From CAIMUM01 sp034429715 (lineage in GTDB: Bacteria > Chloroflexota > Dehalococcoidia > GIF9 > UBA5629): a stretch of DNA of 64,000 nucleotides. Below, in pieces: positions 33,766 to 42,586 of this stretch. Every line of letters starts with the position of its first letter. The first letter of the stretch is position 1. The stretch covers positions 1-64,000 of the forward strand of contig DAOUFR010000074.1 in the NCBI GenBank assembly GCA_034429715.1, written 5' to 3'. The notes beneath the pieces were generated by a model, which saw nothing but the letters and a program-made list of their open reading frames with translations, had not been told where the DNA came from and ran no database searches. A program made the translations under genes and the position numbers.

Positions 33766-33794
33766 AGTATAACCCAAGGCCCTGGGGCTAACAA
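33766..33794 (-). promoter_or_regulatory. Promoter of hypC
   Basis: On the minus strand TTGTTA (33794-33789), a 17-bp spacer and TATACT (33771-33766) match 9 of 12 consensus bases. The ATG begins 8 nt later at 33757, so the leader would be about 2 nt. Confidence 0.45.
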
Positions 33795-33801
33795 ATCCCA
33801 T

Positions 33802-33831
33802 TTGCCAGCAGAGCCATAAAAAGCGGATAAT
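33802..33831 (+). promoter_or_regulatory. Promoter of the CaiB/BaiF gene
   Basis: TTGCCA (33802-33807), 18-bp spacer and GATAAT (33826-33831) match 10 of 12 consensus bases. It is back to back with the hypC promoter. ATG 33868 is 36 nt downstream, with AAAGGAGG before it. Confidence 0.55.
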
Positions 33832-33867
33832 ATCCGGTTTGATTAGCAGTCTATTAAAGGAGGAAAT

Positions 33868-35061
33868 ATGACCGGAGCACTGTCAGGAGTCCGCGTGGTG
33901 GACTTCAGCCGCATGTATGCGGGCCCATATTGTTCTATGATTCTGAGGGAGCTGGGTGCGGAGGTCATAAAGATCGAGTTCAGGGAGAGCGGTGATGCAT
34001 GCAGAACCATCCCGCCGATAACGGAAGGTGGGGAAGGGTATATATTTTCAATCCTGAACCGTGGCAAAAAGAGCATAACGCTGGAACTGAGGGATAAGGA
34101 AGGGCAGGAGATAGCGCGGGACTTGATCAGGAAAAGCGATGTATTGCTTGAGAACTTCACGCCCGGAGTCATGGACAGGTTGAACCTGGGTTGGGATGAT
34201 GCCAGCAGGCTGAATCCGAAGCTGATCTATGCGTCGCTTTCCGGCTTCGGGCAGACGGGGCCCAACGCCGGCAGGGCGGCCTATGACACGGTTGCACAGG
34301 CCATGGGCGGGTTGATGAGCGTTACAGGCTTCCCGGAAAATCCGCCGACCAAGTGCGGACCGGCCGTTGCCGATCTCTCCGGAGGCGCCTATACGGTCAT
34401 CGCCATTCTGGCAGCTCTTCAACATCGCAATTCCTGCGGCCAGGGACAGCGGGTGGATGTATCACTGCAGGATTGCATATGGCTTATGACAGCGGTTGAG
34501 ACCATTGCACCCTTCGTGCTGAGCGGCCATTCGCCGGGAAGGATAGGTAATATGCATCCCAGTATAGTGCCATGGAACAACTACCATGCCAGAGACGGCT
34601 ACATCGTTCTTTGTGTGGTGACCATAGGCCAGTGGCAAAAATTGGCTGAGGTTATTGACAGGCCTGACCTGATCGAAGACCCTGATACACTGTCTCTGGC
34701 CTCGCGGGTTCAACGCAGAGAGGAACTGGAAAGTATTGTAGCTAATTGGGTCAAGGGCAGAACCGTGGCTGAGATCCAGAGAATCATGGATGAAGCGTCA
34801 TTGCCATGCGCGCCAGTCATGGACACCGAAAAACTTGTCAGCGATCCGCATATACGCAGCCGCCAGATGGTGGTAGATGTGGAGCAGATGATTTCGGGGT
34901 CGCTCAAGATGCCCGGCAGTGTTTTCAAGCTGTCAGCCACACCGGGTGATCCTTCGGCGCCTGCGCCATTTTTAGGCGAACACAACAGTGATATATATGG
35001 CAGTTTGCTCGGCTACAGCGAGGCGAAGATCGAGGAATTGATGGGAAAAGAGATTATATAA
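33868..35061 (+). CDS. CaiB/BaiF (class III) CoA-transferase
   Basis: This 397-residue protein starts with GVRVVDFSRMYAGPYCSMILRELGAEVIKIE, the conserved opening of formyl-CoA/carnitine CoA-transferases. DVLLENFTPGVMDRLNLGWD near residue 92 and YASLSGFGQTGP near 125 follow. The catalytic Asp is expected in the region after GGLMSVTGF (CGPAVADLSGG). The enzyme moves CoA between carboxylic acids, and the acid is unknown. It is transcribed opposite to the flanking hyp genes and splits hypF from hypCDE. An optimal AAAGGAGG ribosome site precedes the ATG. Confidence 0.88.
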   Translation: MTGALSGVRVVDFSRMYAGPYCSMILRELGAEVIKIEFRESGDACRTIPPITEGGEGYIFSILNRGKKSITLELRDKEGQEIARDLIRKSDVLLENFTPGVMDRLNLGWDDASRLNPKLIYASLSGFGQTGPNAGRAAYDTVAQAMGGLMSVTGFPENPPTKCGPAVADLSGGAYTVIAILAALQHRNSCGQGQRVDVSLQDCIWLMTAVETIAPFVLSGHSPGRIGNMHPSIVPWNNYHARDGYIVLCVVTIGQWQKLAEVIDRPDLIEDPDTLSLASRVQRREELESIVANWVKGRTVAEIQRIMDEASLPCAPVMDTEKLVSDPHIRSRQMVVDVEQMISGSLKMPGSVFKLSATPGDPSAPAPFLGEHNSDIYGSLLGYSEAKIEELMGKEII

Positions 35062-35071
35062 TTTCCCGTCG

Positions 35072-35109
35072 CTGTCCCGCCATATCGGCAGTCCTATCGC
35101 TCGGGACAG
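35072..35109. terminator. Inverted repeat between convergent CoA-transferase and hypF genes
   Basis: CTGTCCCG (35072-35079) pairs with CGGGACAG (35102-35109) across a 22-nt loop, directly before the hypF stop. There is no T-run, so it may be a weak or factor-dependent terminator. Confidence 0.4.
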
Positions 35110-35110
35110 G

Positions 35111-37426
35111 TCAGTCGGCCTGACCAGCCATCAATGATCTTCCGGCTATAACCGCCTGGCCGAGAGATATGCCCCCGTCATTGGCAGGTACGTTCCTGTG
35201 TGTGAGTATTTGAAAACCGCTATGCCTGAGAAGAGCGGTCACCTTGCCGAGTAACAGGCGGTTTTGAAAGCAGCCCCCGCTGAGCGCAACGGTGCTCAGC
35301 CCGGACTGAGCTTTTATCTTGAGGCAGACATCCCGTGTCATAGACGCAACGGTGTTATGAAACCTCATGCTGATCGTGGCGATCCTGCATCCCCTCAGTA
35401 TGTCGTTGGCCACACCGCCTATCAGCTCATGCAGCAGGATGATAGTATAGTTCTGATCGCCTGTAAGGGAAAATGGATAGAGGCCCTGTTCATCGATTGC
35501 AGCATAGGCCTGCATCTCCAGTTCGATGGCAGCCTGAGCTTCGTAATCGATAGTGGGGCGAATCCCGGACATGGCCGACACTGCGTCGAAAAGCCTGCCC
35601 ATACTGGAGGTCAGTGGAGAATTGAGGCCCGTTTCGACCTGTCTGCTCACAAGTTCTATCTCATCTCTGCTGATATGATTAAGGAATCCCATCCTGCTGT
35701 CGAAGGCGCTGTTGCCCAGCAATACCAGCATATAGCTCAATGCCGTACGATAAGGTTTTTTTATAGCGGCTGAGCCGCCGGGCAGAGGTAGATACTCGAG
35801 TTGGCCGGCCCGTTGAAAGCTTTTATAATCAGTCACCATGAATTCGCCGCCCCAGATCTTGCCGTCGGTCCCGTAGCCGGTGCCGTCGAAGGCCACTCCG
35901 ATAACCGTCGTATCAATTCCGCTATCGGCAAGGCAGGAGGCTATGTGAGCATGGTGGTGCTGGATCGGGACCGTCTTCAGGCTGTGCCTTTCCGCCTCTT
36001 CCAGGGCATATTTGGTGGGGAGGTATTCAGGATGCATGTCGTGAGCTATGGCTACGGGTTGTATGCGGAAGAGCTGTTTATAGAGTTCTATCGTCCGGAT
36101 GTAGTGATCGAGGGTTTCAACGTTCTCCATATCTCCGATATGCTGGCTGACGAAAGCGTGATCATCACGGGTCAGGCAGAAAGTGTTTTTCTCTTCGGCC
36201 CCGCACGCCAGCAACTGGGGTATTTTATGCTCCAGATGAATTGGATAAGGCGCATAACCCCTGGCCCGGCGGATAAGTTGGGGGATTGTGTCCACTACCA
36301 TAGCTACGCTGTCGTCGTAGGTTGAGTGAATGTCCCGGTTATGTAATAAAAAATAGTCGGCGATCTTTCCCAACCTGCTAAGCGCCTCGCTGTTCTGACC
36401 GGCGATGGGCTCCTCGCTGACATTGCCGCTGGTCATGACAAGCGGAAGGCCTGTTTCGCGCATGATGAGATGATGCAGAGGGGTATACGGGATCATCACC
36501 CCAAGGTATTTAAGACCCGGTCCCACCTGTCTGCATATACTGGAGCTCTCACTCCAGCGCAGCAATACAATAGGCGCTTGTGGAGATGAGAGCAGCCTCT
36601 CCTCCTCAGCGGTCGGCATACAATGTTTCTTGACCTCTGCTATATCCTTTAGCATGACGGCGAAAGGTTTGGAGGGGCGGCGCTTTCGCTGGCGTAGCCG
36701 AACCACGGCTTCAGCGTCTTCAGCATTGCAAGCCAGTAAAAAGCCCCCCAGTCCCTTGATCGCTACAATTCGACCTTCGCGCAGGAAATCCGACGTTTTT
36801 TCGATGATGTCCCGGCAATCCACCGGATGTCCCTGGTTGTCGGTCAGCTGAAGTTGCGGCCCGCATACCGGGCAGGCATTGGGTTGGGCATGGAAGCGTC
36901 GGTCAAGCGGATCGGTGTATTCCTTCTTGCACTCCCCGCACATTTTAAACGAAGACATGGTAGTAAGCGGCCTGTCGTAGGGTATATCTCTGATGATGGT
37001 AAAGCGAGGTCCGCAATTTGTGCAGTTGGTGAACGGATAGTGCCAGCGGCGGTTATCCTGTGTAAAAATATCCTCAAGACAAGGAGCGCAGGTGGCGATG
37101 TCCGGTGAGACCAGCTGATACTTGCCGGGATGGGTGACGCTGCTGCGTATCTTGAAGCCGCGATAGCCGGCAGGCCTGTCGAAGTCTACGGACAGACTCT
37201 CGATTTTGGACAGCGGCGGGGCCTCTATCTCAAGGCTGGAGATAAAGAGGTCAAGTTTTTTTCTGGCACCCTCGACCTCGATCCTGACATCCTCCGACGT
37301 ATTGCAGACCCAACCGGTCAGTTTATATTTTTTAGCCAGACCGTAAACGAATGGGCGGAAGCCTACACCTTGTACCACGCCCCTGGCACTGATGCGGGCA
37401 AGCTGAGTTTCATTGATGGCCGGCAT
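35111..37426 (-). CDS. hypF: Carbamoyltransferase HypF
   Basis: From ATG 37426 this is a 771-residue protein with the full HypF order. An N-terminal acylphosphatase domain (ARGVVQGVGFRPFVYGLA near residue 13) comes first. Two zinc-finger motifs follow (CAPCLEDIF and CTNCGPRF; CGECKKEY and CPVCG), then a YrdC-like domain (about 200-380) and a Kae1/O-carbamoyltransferase domain (HHHAHIASCLADSG near 480; GVAFDGTGYGTDGKIWGGEF near 505). It makes carbamoyl-AMP from carbamoyl phosphate and passes it to HypE. A frame extension to 37486 lacks conservation, and neither start has a clear ribosome site. Separated from the other hyp genes by the CoA-transferase gene. Confidence 0.93.
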   Translation of the reverse strand: MPAINETQLARISARGVVQGVGFRPFVYGLAKKYKLTGWVCNTSEDVRIEVEGARKKLDLFISSLEIEAPPLSKIESLSVDFDRPAGYRGFKIRSSVTHPGKYQLVSPDIATCAPCLEDIFTQDNRRWHYPFTNCTNCGPRFTIIRDIPYDRPLTTMSSFKMCGECKKEYTDPLDRRFHAQPNACPVCGPQLQLTDNQGHPVDCRDIIEKTSDFLREGRIVAIKGLGGFLLACNAEDAEAVVRLRQRKRRPSKPFAVMLKDIAEVKKHCMPTAEEERLLSSPQAPIVLLRWSESSSICRQVGPGLKYLGVMIPYTPLHHLIMRETGLPLVMTSGNVSEEPIAGQNSEALSRLGKIADYFLLHNRDIHSTYDDSVAMVVDTIPQLIRRARGYAPYPIHLEHKIPQLLACGAEEKNTFCLTRDDHAFVSQHIGDMENVETLDHYIRTIELYKQLFRIQPVAIAHDMHPEYLPTKYALEEAERHSLKTVPIQHHHAHIASCLADSGIDTTVIGVAFDGTGYGTDGKIWGGEFMVTDYKSFQRAGQLEYLPLPGGSAAIKKPYRTALSYMLVLLGNSAFDSRMGFLNHISRDEIELVSRQVETGLNSPLTSSMGRLFDAVSAMSGIRPTIDYEAQAAIELEMQAYAAIDEQGLYPFSLTGDQNYTIILLHELIGGVANDILRGCRIATISMRFHNTVASMTRDVCLKIKAQSGLSTVALSGGCFQNRLLLGKVTALLRHSGFQILTHRNVPANDGGISLGQAVIAGRSLMAGQAD

Positions 37427-37617
37427 AGGGATCAAGTTGAATTGTACTTCAAGAGGTAAATGCGGGCAAGAAGAGCCGCCCCTCAATATTTATACGTATT
37501 TACTTTTAGTTAAACCTGACTTATACTGGGGATAATTTTGAAGGAAACGGTTAGCGGCTGAACATAAATATCGAGATAAATCGAGTCTACCGATTCCTGT
37601 ATATCACTTGAAAATAG

Positions 37618-39195
37618 ATGCAGGGTAAGATCAGCAAACAGGTAACTGTTGAGGGCGACATCGGAGAATTGGAGCTCAACGATGTAATTGATATACGGGC
37701 TATTCAAGACCTTACAGATTATTTTTACGAGATCACCAATATCGGTATAGGTATCCTGGATATTAAAGGTAATATTCTGGTCTCAGGGGGGTGGCAGGAA
37801 ATTTGTAGCAAATTTCACCGCGCGCATCCTGATACCTGCGCCAACTGTCTGGAAAGCGATACGCATCTTGCACAGGGAGTCGGGTTCGGGACGTTCAAGC
37901 TCTACCGCTGCAAGAACGGCATGTGGGATGCAGCCACAGCCATCGTTGTCGGCGGAAAACACCTGGGCAATTTATACTGTGGCCAGTTTTTCTTCGATGA
38001 CGAAAAGCCTGATTACGAATTTTTCCGCGCACAGGCCCGACGCTGCAAATTCAACGAGGCTGATTACATGGCTGCGCTGGACAGGGTGCCCCGACGGAAC
38101 CGGCAAACTGTGGACACCGTCATGGGATTTTTTATCAGGCTGGCAGGTCTGATATCGTCACTCAGCTTCAGTAATATAAAGCTGGCCCGCAGCATAGATG
38201 AAAGGGAGGTGCTGGCTGAGTCGCTGCGGGAAAGCGAGAAAAAGTATCGCAACCTGGTGGAAAATGCGGGCGAGGTTATTTTGATTGCGCAGGATGGACT
38301 GATCAAATATGTGAACGATGCAAGAGAAGGGTATACCGGATACGCAAGAGGCGAGTTGATAGACACCCGTTTTATCGATTATATTCATCCGGACGACAGG
38401 CCCGTGGTTATGGAATATGATTTCGAGCGATTAAGCGGCCGGAAGGCGCCCGTTTCATTTGATTTCCGTATGATCGATAAAAGTGGAGAGATACGCTGGA
38501 TCAATTTCAATGCGGCTCTGACTGAATGGGAAGGCAAACCAGCCACGCTGAATTTTCTCAGGGATATAACGCGTCAGAAAAGAACGGAAAAAGAACGTCA
38601 GGAGATGCAGGATAAACTACTGGGCGCCATGCACGCGGCGGTAGAGGCTATAGCAATGACCACTGAAAGAAGAGACCCATATACGGCGGGGCATCAGCGG
38701 CGGGTATCACAGCTGGCGGGCGCCATGGCGCTGGAGATGGGGCTGACTGAATTTCAGATTGAGGGGATTGAGCTTGCCAGCAGCATCCATGATATCGGTA
38801 AAATCAACGTGCCGGCGGATATACTCAGCAAACCGCGCAGCCTGAATGAGCTTGAATTCGGTCTGGTCAAGGAGCATTCTTTGTCTGCTTACAATATACT
38901 TAAAACAATCGACTTTCCCTGGCCCATTGCCGAGATCGTGCTGCAGCATCATGAGAGATTGGATGGCTCAGGGTATCCGGCCGGACTGAACGGGGATGAT
39001 ATTTGTTTGGAAGCTAAAATTCTGGCTGTGGCAGATGTGGTGGAGGCCATGGCGTCGCATCGGCCCCATCGCCCCGCACATGGCATCGATGTCGCTTTGC
39101 AGGAGATCAAAGGTAAACGAGGAACTGCATTTGACGCGACAGCTGTTGACGCCTGTCTCCGGTTATTTAATTTTGAGGGCTTTAAATTTGATTGA
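37618..39195 (+). CDS. PocR-PAS-HD-GYP protein, predicted c-di-GMP phosphodiesterase
   Basis: In this 525-residue protein an N-terminal PocR-type sensory domain spans about residues 20-185, with the cysteine set HPDTCANCLES and LYRCKNGMWDAA and the ending GNLYCGQFFFD. A PAS domain (about 205-325) and an HD-GYP domain (about 335-520) follow, with SIHDIGKINVP and HHERLDGSGYPAGLNG. PocR domains bind small ligands, perhaps redox- or metal-dependent through cysteines, and here feed into c-di-GMP hydrolysis. No membrane segment. The ATG has no strong ribosome site. It is divergent from hypF and precedes an MFS gene. Confidence 0.87.
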   Translation: MQGKISKQVTVEGDIGELELNDVIDIRAIQDLTDYFYEITNIGIGILDIKGNILVSGGWQEICSKFHRAHPDTCANCLESDTHLAQGVGFGTFKLYRCKNGMWDAATAIVVGGKHLGNLYCGQFFFDDEKPDYEFFRAQARRCKFNEADYMAALDRVPRRNRQTVDTVMGFFIRLAGLISSLSFSNIKLARSIDEREVLAESLRESEKKYRNLVENAGEVILIAQDGLIKYVNDAREGYTGYARGELIDTRFIDYIHPDDRPVVMEYDFERLSGRKAPVSFDFRMIDKSGEIRWINFNAALTEWEGKPATLNFLRDITRQKRTEKERQEMQDKLLGAMHAAVEAIAMTTERRDPYTAGHQRRVSQLAGAMALEMGLTEFQIEGIELASSIHDIGKINVPADILSKPRSLNELEFGLVKEHSLSAYNILKTIDFPWPIAEIVLQHHERLDGSGYPAGLNGDDICLEAKILAVADVVEAMASHRPHRPAHGIDVALQEIKGKRGTAFDATAVDACLRLFNFEGFKFD

Positions 39196-39250
39196 CCTGT
39201 AACGGTGATCATTGTCAGTGAAAAATATAGATTAAAAGCAGGGAGGTTAA

Positions 39251-40465
39251 ATGATGGAACAGGATTACAGGGTTTATCGGTACAGGTGGGTGGTGCTGGC
39301 CATCTACATGTACGTTTCAGCATTGACGCAGCTTTACTGGCTGAACTTCGCAGCAATCGATACCTATATTGAAGATATGCTGCATATACCGGCCAGCAGC
39401 GTCCAGTGGTTGACGCTGGTCTTTCCACTCATACAGGTCATTCTCACCATACCTGCCGGCATAATTATAGATAAGATCGGATTTAAATGGGGTGTGGGTA
39501 TCGGCGCTATCCTCACAGGCGTCTTTTCGCTGCTGAGATTGGCTGCGCCGGATTCGTTCAACATGCTGCTCATTTCCCAGATAGGGATCTCCTTAGGACA
39601 GCCCTTTGTGTTAAACGGGGTAACCAAGCTGGCTTCGGTATGGTTCGCTCCCAAGGAGGAGGCTACTGCTGTCGGCCTGGGCACCCTGGCACTTTTTATA
39701 GGAATGATGGTGGCACTGGGAGCTACTCCGGCCATCGTTGAAGGCCTCAGTTACACATCCATGCTGTGGATCTACGGTATAGCCGGCATCTTCGGGACAC
39801 TGGTATTTGTTCTGATCGTCCGTTCAAAACCGCCCACTCCGTCGCGGGCGCCGGAAGCCGAGGTTTTAACGGGGAGCTGGGGAGGCCTTGGAGTAATTCT
39901 CAAGAACAGAAATTTCATATTGCTGGGATTTGTGACATTCGTAGGCCTGGGCTCTTTTAACGGGCTTGCAACATGGCTGGAGAAAATACTGAATGAGCTT
40001 CACAGTATACCGATGGCCGATGGCAGCACCATATCAGCCGCAATGATCTTCGCCGGTATGGTCGGTTGCATCGTAGTACCGATTATTTCGGACAAGGTCA
40101 GGAGACGTAAACCATTTGTGGTACTGGCAACCCTGATGGGCGCAGTTTGCATTACAGCCATGATACTGATCAGGGGCTACACACCAAATATGATCAACTG
40201 CATTTTATTGGGCTTTTTCCTTCTTTCCGCATTTCCGGTCATTCTCACTATGTCAGCCGAGGTAACCGGCCCAAAGTATGCCGGCGTCTCAGTCGGATAC
40301 CTGCAGTTGCTGGGGAACCTGGCGGCCGTGATTTTGGTGCCTTCCATGGAAGCGCTGGAATCTTCGACCGGCCAGTTTGTAGCTCCACTGGGTTTGTTGG
40401 TGGCGCTCTTTATAGGAGCATTCCTGATATCTCTATGGCTTAAAGATACACACCCGCAGGCGTGA
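39251..40465 (+). CDS. MFS transporter
   Basis: This 404-residue protein has about 12 transmembrane helices and the MFS loop 2-3 element IDKIGFKWGVGIG near residue 75. A central cytoplasmic loop lies near residue 195 (KPPTPSRAPEAEV), and a second-half equivalent ISDKVRRRKPF lies near 280. The beginning (YRWVVLAIYMYVSALTQLYWLNFA) resembles nitrate/nitrite-porter-like and FLVCR-like MFS proteins, but the substrate is undetermined. Tandem ATGs at 39251 and 39254 follow GGGAGG by 4 and 7 nt; the second has better spacing. Confidence 0.85.
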   Translation: MMEQDYRVYRYRWVVLAIYMYVSALTQLYWLNFAAIDTYIEDMLHIPASSVQWLTLVFPLIQVILTIPAGIIIDKIGFKWGVGIGAILTGVFSLLRLAAPDSFNMLLISQIGISLGQPFVLNGVTKLASVWFAPKEEATAVGLGTLALFIGMMVALGATPAIVEGLSYTSMLWIYGIAGIFGTLVFVLIVRSKPPTPSRAPEAEVLTGSWGGLGVILKNRNFILLGFVTFVGLGSFNGLATWLEKILNELHSIPMADGSTISAAMIFAGMVGCIVVPIISDKVRRRKPFVVLATLMGAVCITAMILIRGYTPNMINCILLGFFLLSAFPVILTMSAEVTGPKYAGVSVGYLQLLGNLAAVILVPSMEALESSTGQFVAPLGLLVALFIGAFLISLWLKDTHPQA

Positions 40466-40498
40466 TATAAAGTCAGCGGTCTGCCTGAAAAAAATAGC

Positions 40499-41188
40499 CT
40501 AACCGCGCTTTGCGAGCCGGATTTTGACCTGTTCTGAGGTCAACTCCCGCAAGGCGTCTGCAGCTATCCAGCGGGCACTTTTAGTATCCTGCAGCTTAAT
40601 ACGCTCAGCGGATTCAATCGCGAGTTTATTGAGGCGCAGGTTATATTTGCCGACCTGGCGCAATGCCCAGTTGACCGATTTCTTGACGTAGTTGCGACCG
40701 TCCCATGCCTCACGTTCGATAGCGGGCAGGAAAGCTGCCAGACGCTTCTCATCAGGCTTACGTTTGCCTACGGCCAGACAGGCCATCAGGGTAAAGCCCG
40801 CCCTTTTTACGTACTCTTCCTCGCGGAGAGACCATTGCAGGGCTTTGTCACAGGCCATCTTGGTCCAGGAGAAAAGATAGAGACAGGTGGCATCGCACAC
40901 GTCCCAGGAATCGAAATCCTTAACCCAGGCATCCATCTGCTCATCCGTGACCAGCGCCGGATCATCTGTCATAGCCGCCAGAATACGCGTCTCGCGCCAC
41001 CCGGCCTGCCAGAGCTCAAGCGCCAGGGAGTGGTCCCTGCCTATTTGCCTACCAAGTTTTTGCATATGAGGGGTGGATACACATAATGCGCGCTGCGTGT
41101 TAATACCGTATCTGGCCATGCCTTCCAGGTTTTCAGGCGTAGGATTGGCCACCAACCTGAGCTGTTCAATAACATCGGTGATCTGCAT
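40499..41188 (-). CDS. AlkD-like DNA alkylation repair protein (HEAT-like repeats)
   Basis: This 229-residue all-helical protein has the AlkD/ALK signature DFDSWDVCDATC near residue 92 and RNYVKKSVNWALRQVGKYN near 165, with HEAT-like repeats between. AlkD glycosylases excise bulky or cationic alkyl adducts such as 7-methylguanine without base flipping. Several family members lack activity, and the catalytic Asp/Trp pair is only roughly placed here. Single gene. It converges with the MFS gene and is divergent from the serpin gene. Confidence 0.82.
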   Translation of the reverse strand: MQITDVIEQLRLVANPTPENLEGMARYGINTQRALCVSTPHMQKLGRQIGRDHSLALELWQAGWRETRILAAMTDDPALVTDEQMDAWVKDFDSWDVCDATCLYLFSWTKMACDKALQWSLREEEYVKRAGFTLMACLAVGKRKPDEKRLAAFLPAIEREAWDGRNYVKKSVNWALRQVGKYNLRLNKLAIESAERIKLQDTKSARWIAADALRELTSEQVKIRLAKRG

Positions 41189-41288
41189 GTTTTTGACTCA
41201 TGTGCATTGCGAGATTTTATTTTGCTAAACTTTATATTGAGGGGAATCGTTGTAATAGATGTGATTTGAGTATACAGGAGGCAGAGAA

Positions 41289-42566
41289 GTGAAATCAATT
41301 TGGGTATATATCGCGTGTATAGTGCTCGTACTGCTGGCCGTTTTGCCGGCCTGTTCGCAGCCGGTTTCCACCGGTGTCGTAAGCTCCGATAAGCCGCGGG
41401 CAACGGCTACAGCGGGAAAGGGTGATATAGCCGTACTGGTCGACGGTAACAATATGTTTGCTCTCGATTTATACAGTGCGCTCAAAGGGACACAGGGCAA
41501 CCTCTTTTACTCACCTTATTCAATCTCGCAGGCGCTGGCTATGACCTATGCCGGCGCACGGGACACCACTGAGAAAGAGATGGCTGCCACACTTCATTTC
41601 ACATTGCCACAGGATAGTCTGCATCCGGCCTTCAACAGCCTCGACCAGCAATTGAAAACACGCGGCCAGGGTGCAAAGGGCAAGGACGATAAAGGTTTCC
41701 GGCTTAATATCGTGAATGCCATCTGGGGGCAAAAGGGTTACAGTTTTGTGCCGGAATACCTGGATGTACTGGCTCAGAACTACGGTGCGGGATTGAGACC
41801 CCTTGATTTTCGCACCGAGCCTGAAATCGGCAGGCAGGCTATAAACAAGTGGGTGGAGGATCAGACCGAGCAACGCATTAAAGACCTTTTAAAGCCCGAG
41901 GACATCGATACGGGAACGCGTTTGGTGCTTACCAACGCCATATATTTCAATGCAGCGTGGGCCAACAGCTTTGAAAAGGACCTGACCCAGCCCGCTTCCT
42001 TCCATCTGCTGGATGGTTCGACGGTGGAAGTTCCCATGATGCGGCAATCCGAACGGATGGGATACACAGCCGGGGAAGGATACCAGGCTGTATCGCTGCC
42101 CTACGATGGCCGCGAGATGGAGATGGTGGTGATGCTCCCCGACCAGGGGAAGTTCACTGAATTCGAACAATCTCTGGATGCGGTCAAAGTAAAATCGATT
42201 ATAGAGAGTATCGCGCCTACCCAGGTTTCCCTGCGCTTTCCCCGCTTTAAAATCGAGTCCGAGTTCGGCCTGGGCGATGCGTTATATCACATGGGGATGT
42301 CCACAGCCTTTACCAGCCTGGCCGATTTTTCCGGCATGACTGGCAACCGCGAATTGGCCATATCCAAGGTAATCCATAAAGCTTTCGTAGAAGTGGACGA
42401 GGCCGGTACGGAGGCCGCGGCCGCTACGGCTGTGGTCATGCGCGCCACGGCTATGCCTGTGGAACCGATGGAGGTCACTGTCGACCGGCCGTTCATCTTC
42501 GTTATAAGGGACATACAGACGGGGTCGGTAATTTTTGTCGGCAGGGTAGTTAATCCGTTGTTATAG
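41289..42566 (+). CDS. Serpin family lipoprotein
   Basis: This 425-residue protein has a lipoprotein signal (MKSIWVYIACIVLVLLAVLPAC, lipobox LPAC with Cys near 22) and a short linker. A full serpin core follows: NLFYSPYSISQALAMTYAGA, RLVLTNAIYFNAAWANSF, HKAFVEVDEAGTEAAAATA and a terminal RPFIFVIRDIQTGSVIFVGR. The reactive-loop hinge GTEAAAATAV is alanine-rich with small residues, as in inhibitory serpins. Counting 14 residues after the P15 glycine gives Thr as P1 with Arg at P3. It probably traps extracellular serine or cysteine proteases while anchored at the cell surface. GTG start with AGGAGG upstream. Confidence 0.88.
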   Translation: MKSIWVYIACIVLVLLAVLPACSQPVSTGVVSSDKPRATATAGKGDIAVLVDGNNMFALDLYSALKGTQGNLFYSPYSISQALAMTYAGARDTTEKEMAATLHFTLPQDSLHPAFNSLDQQLKTRGQGAKGKDDKGFRLNIVNAIWGQKGYSFVPEYLDVLAQNYGAGLRPLDFRTEPEIGRQAINKWVEDQTEQRIKDLLKPEDIDTGTRLVLTNAIYFNAAWANSFEKDLTQPASFHLLDGSTVEVPMMRQSERMGYTAGEGYQAVSLPYDGREMEMVVMLPDQGKFTEFEQSLDAVKVKSIIESIAPTQVSLRFPRFKIESEFGLGDALYHMGMSTAFTSLADFSGMTGNRELAISKVIHKAFVEVDEAGTEAAAATAVVMRATAMPVEPMEVTVDRPFIFVIRDIQTGSVIFVGRVVNPLL

Positions 42567-42586
42567 ACCGACCGTCGGGAAGGGAT

